Shown one piece after another: positions 63,144 to 64,000 of a stretch of DNA of 64,000 nucleotides. Under the pieces are notes generated by a model that saw only the letters and a program-made list of their open reading frames with translations, ran no database searches and had not been told where the DNA came from. Both the position numbers and the translations under genes were made by a program. Position 1 is the stretch's first letter. Every line of letters starts with the position of its first letter. This DNA comes from Chitinophaga sp. MM2321 (GTDB lineage Bacteria > Bacteroidota > Bacteroidia > Chitinophagales > Chitinophagaceae), in the NCBI RefSeq assembly GCF_964033635.1, contig NZ_OZ035533.1:2852001-2916000 (forward strand), read 5' to 3'.

Positions 63144-63542
63144 ATGAAAACACAGATAACCACATTTTTGACCTTCCAGGAAAACAACGCTGAACAAGCG
63201 ATGAACTTTTACATCGGTTTATTCGAGAACTCCAAAATTATAGGCATCCAGCGTTACGAAAAAGATGGGCCAGGGAAAGAAGGATCTGTTATGAAAGCTA
63301 CATTTAAACTTAATGGAAAGGAATTTATATGTAGTGATAGTTTTATCAAACATGACTGGACCTTCACCCCAGCGATCTCCAACTGGGTGGAATGCGAAAA
63401 TGAAAGTGAATTGAAAACGCTTTTCTCCAGGTTAGGGGAAAATGGATTTGTGATGATGCCATTGGATAATTATGGCTTCAGCCAGAAGTTTGGATGGGTT
63501 GCCGATCAATTCGGAATTTCCTGGCAATTGAATTTGAATTAA
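63144..63542 (+). CDS. VOC-family (PhnB/glyoxalase-like) protein
   Basis: ATG at 63144 chosen over a TTG at 63138: 132 residues. QITTFLTFQENNAEQAMNFYIGLFENSKI, then EGSVMKATFKLNGKEFICSDS, then GFSQKFGWVADQFGISWQLNL, is the short PhnB-like subgroup of the vicinal-oxygen-chelate superfamily. Metal ligands of true glyoxalase are only partly present. It is probably a small cytosolic enzyme or binding protein; the substrate is unknown. It lies 12 bases after the DUF4199 fragment. Confidence 0.88.
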   Translation: MKTQITTFLTFQENNAEQAMNFYIGLFENSKIIGIQRYEKDGPGKEGSVMKATFKLNGKEFICSDSFIKHDWTFTPAISNWVECENESELKTLFSRLGENGFVMMPLDNYGFSQKFGWVADQFGISWQLNLN

Positions 63543-63634
63543 GGTTATTGCTTGATTAGACGGCGACCAGGATACAAGAAATTGGTGGACAGAAGTATTA
63601 TTAACGAATTAGATTTCCCTTTTGTGACCACCGG

Positions 63635-63685
63635 GCTCCATTAGCAAGCTGTTTTTGCGTAGCAAAAACAGCTTGCTAATGGAGC
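63635..63685. repeat. Perfect 24-bp inverted repeat with 3-base loop
   Basis: Arms 63635-63658 and 63662-63685 are exactly complementary around GTA. The tip reads TTTTTGC-GTA-GCAAAAA. It begins the hairpin array that follows. Confidence 0.92.
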
Positions 63686-63697
63686 GAAGATCCATTC

Positions 63698-63842
63698 AAT
63701 TTCTGCAACCGGATGGCGTAGCCGGCCGGTTTATCTCTGCATACAGGTTGCGAAGCTACCTGTATAATCTTCCCGAACTGGTGGCAACGCCGCCAGTTCA
63801 ATCTTCGCAAACGAGTAGCAAGGCTACCCATTTTATCTGCTC
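63698..63842. repeat. Tandem array of four 34-bp hairpin units
   Basis: Four hairpins centred at 63719, 63753, 63787 and 63821, spaced exactly 34 bases. Each unit is a 9-base linker plus 11-base arm, 3-base loop and 11-base arm. Left arms are AACCGGATGGC, ATACAGGTTGC, GAACTGGTGGC and AAACGAGTAGC. Right arms complement them with 0-2 mismatches, so the arms covary. Loops GTA, GAA, AAC and AAG are all flanked by GC. Linkers follow WATYTNCNC or a close variant (for example AATCTTCCC, AATCTTCGC). Confidence 0.85.
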
Positions 63843-64000
63843 TCCGAAGCGTATTTGCTGGTGAAAGGAAAAACAGGCATCCCACAAAACAAAAGTGCTT
63901 TATGACCAGATGTTTTTTCCGATGCAGTCAGGTAGTATTCCACCGTTGCAAAAAACATCCGTTCATAAGGCACCAGCCCGCGGTAGCGACACCAGGTTAA
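63833..64000 (-). CDS. Partial open reading frame at the window edge (uncertain)
   Basis: A frame open from the right edge ends with TAA at 63833-63835, 55 codons: it contains CRYRGLVPYERMFFATVEYYL and ends MPVFPFTSKYASESR. No family was recognised. Its last codons run into the hairpin array. It could be the end of a real gene that starts beyond the window, or chance. Confidence 0.3.
   Translation of the reverse strand, partial: LTWCRYRGLVPYERMFFATVEYYLTASEKTSGHKALLFCGMPVFPFTSKYASESR

Noticed and set aside
63698..63842. CRISPR array
   Set aside because: The regular 34-base spacing comes from diverged palindromic units with short linkers; there is no constant repeat alternating with unique spacers and no cas genes.

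Overview
The window looks like a chromosomal segment of a Bacteroidota bacterium, most likely a Chitinophaga-like member of the Chitinophagaceae or Sphingobacteriales. The grounds are a type IX secretion (T9SS) type-B sorting domain with a PorP/SprF partner, a TonB receptor next to a DUF4374 lipoprotein, Bacteroidota-style Rhs proteins, AraC regulators with membrane-spanning N-termini, TAnnTTTG-like promoter boxes and weak Shine-Dalgarno sequences. No rRNA, tRNA, integrase, transposase or CRISPR array was seen.

Layout. 1-7.8 kb: a 2402-residue repetitive surface protein with a T9SS sorting domain, followed by a PorP/SprF gene that runs off the left edge. 8.4-13.0 kb: TonB receptor, DUF4374 lipoprotein and PepSY membrane protein, a probable iron/siderophore uptake set. 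13.1-24.5 kb: a putative HExxH metalloprotease, a candidate immunity gene, two large Rhs-type proteins and a truncated KilA-N gene, with several striking inverted repeats. 24.7-31.7 kb: an Rrf2 regulator and NmrA-type oxidoreductase sharing an operator motif, a dead DoxX fragment, an AbiE toxin-antitoxin pair with its own dyad, a FUSC transporter, a DoxX-like membrane protein and an AraC regulator. 31.8-45.8 kb: an accessory island holding a two-gene cassette of unknown function, XRE and SymE genes, a PIN toxin with an overlapping 52-residue partner, a second copy of the HExxH metalloprotease, an HNH nuclease beside a SIR2-like protein (candidate anti-phage pair), and a replication/excision-type module. 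45.9-63.5 kb: mostly chromosomal metabolic and stress genes (SGNH hydrolase, aldo/keto reductase, glutamate dehydrogenase, Crp/Fnr regulator, DinB, SRPBCC, SDR and others) mixed with gene remnants. 63.6-64 kb: a tandem array of small hairpins.

How the parts may work together. The giant surface protein and PorP/SprF form a standard T9SS substrate/anchor pair. The Rhs pair plus a 150-residue neighbour fits a contact-dependent toxin with immunity. Two TGTAA-N9-TTACA sites tie the Rrf2 regulator to the NmrA gene. Two TGTGA-N6-TCAC(A/G) sites sit at almost the same distance from promoter boxes upstream of DinB and SRPBCC, next to a Crp/Fnr gene. The strongest leads for something undescribed are the hairpin array with covarying arms (63635-63842), the HNH+SIR2 pair (39563-42265) and the paired M48-like metalloproteases (13083-14186 and 36432-37514). 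All calls come from reading the sequence; no database search was run.
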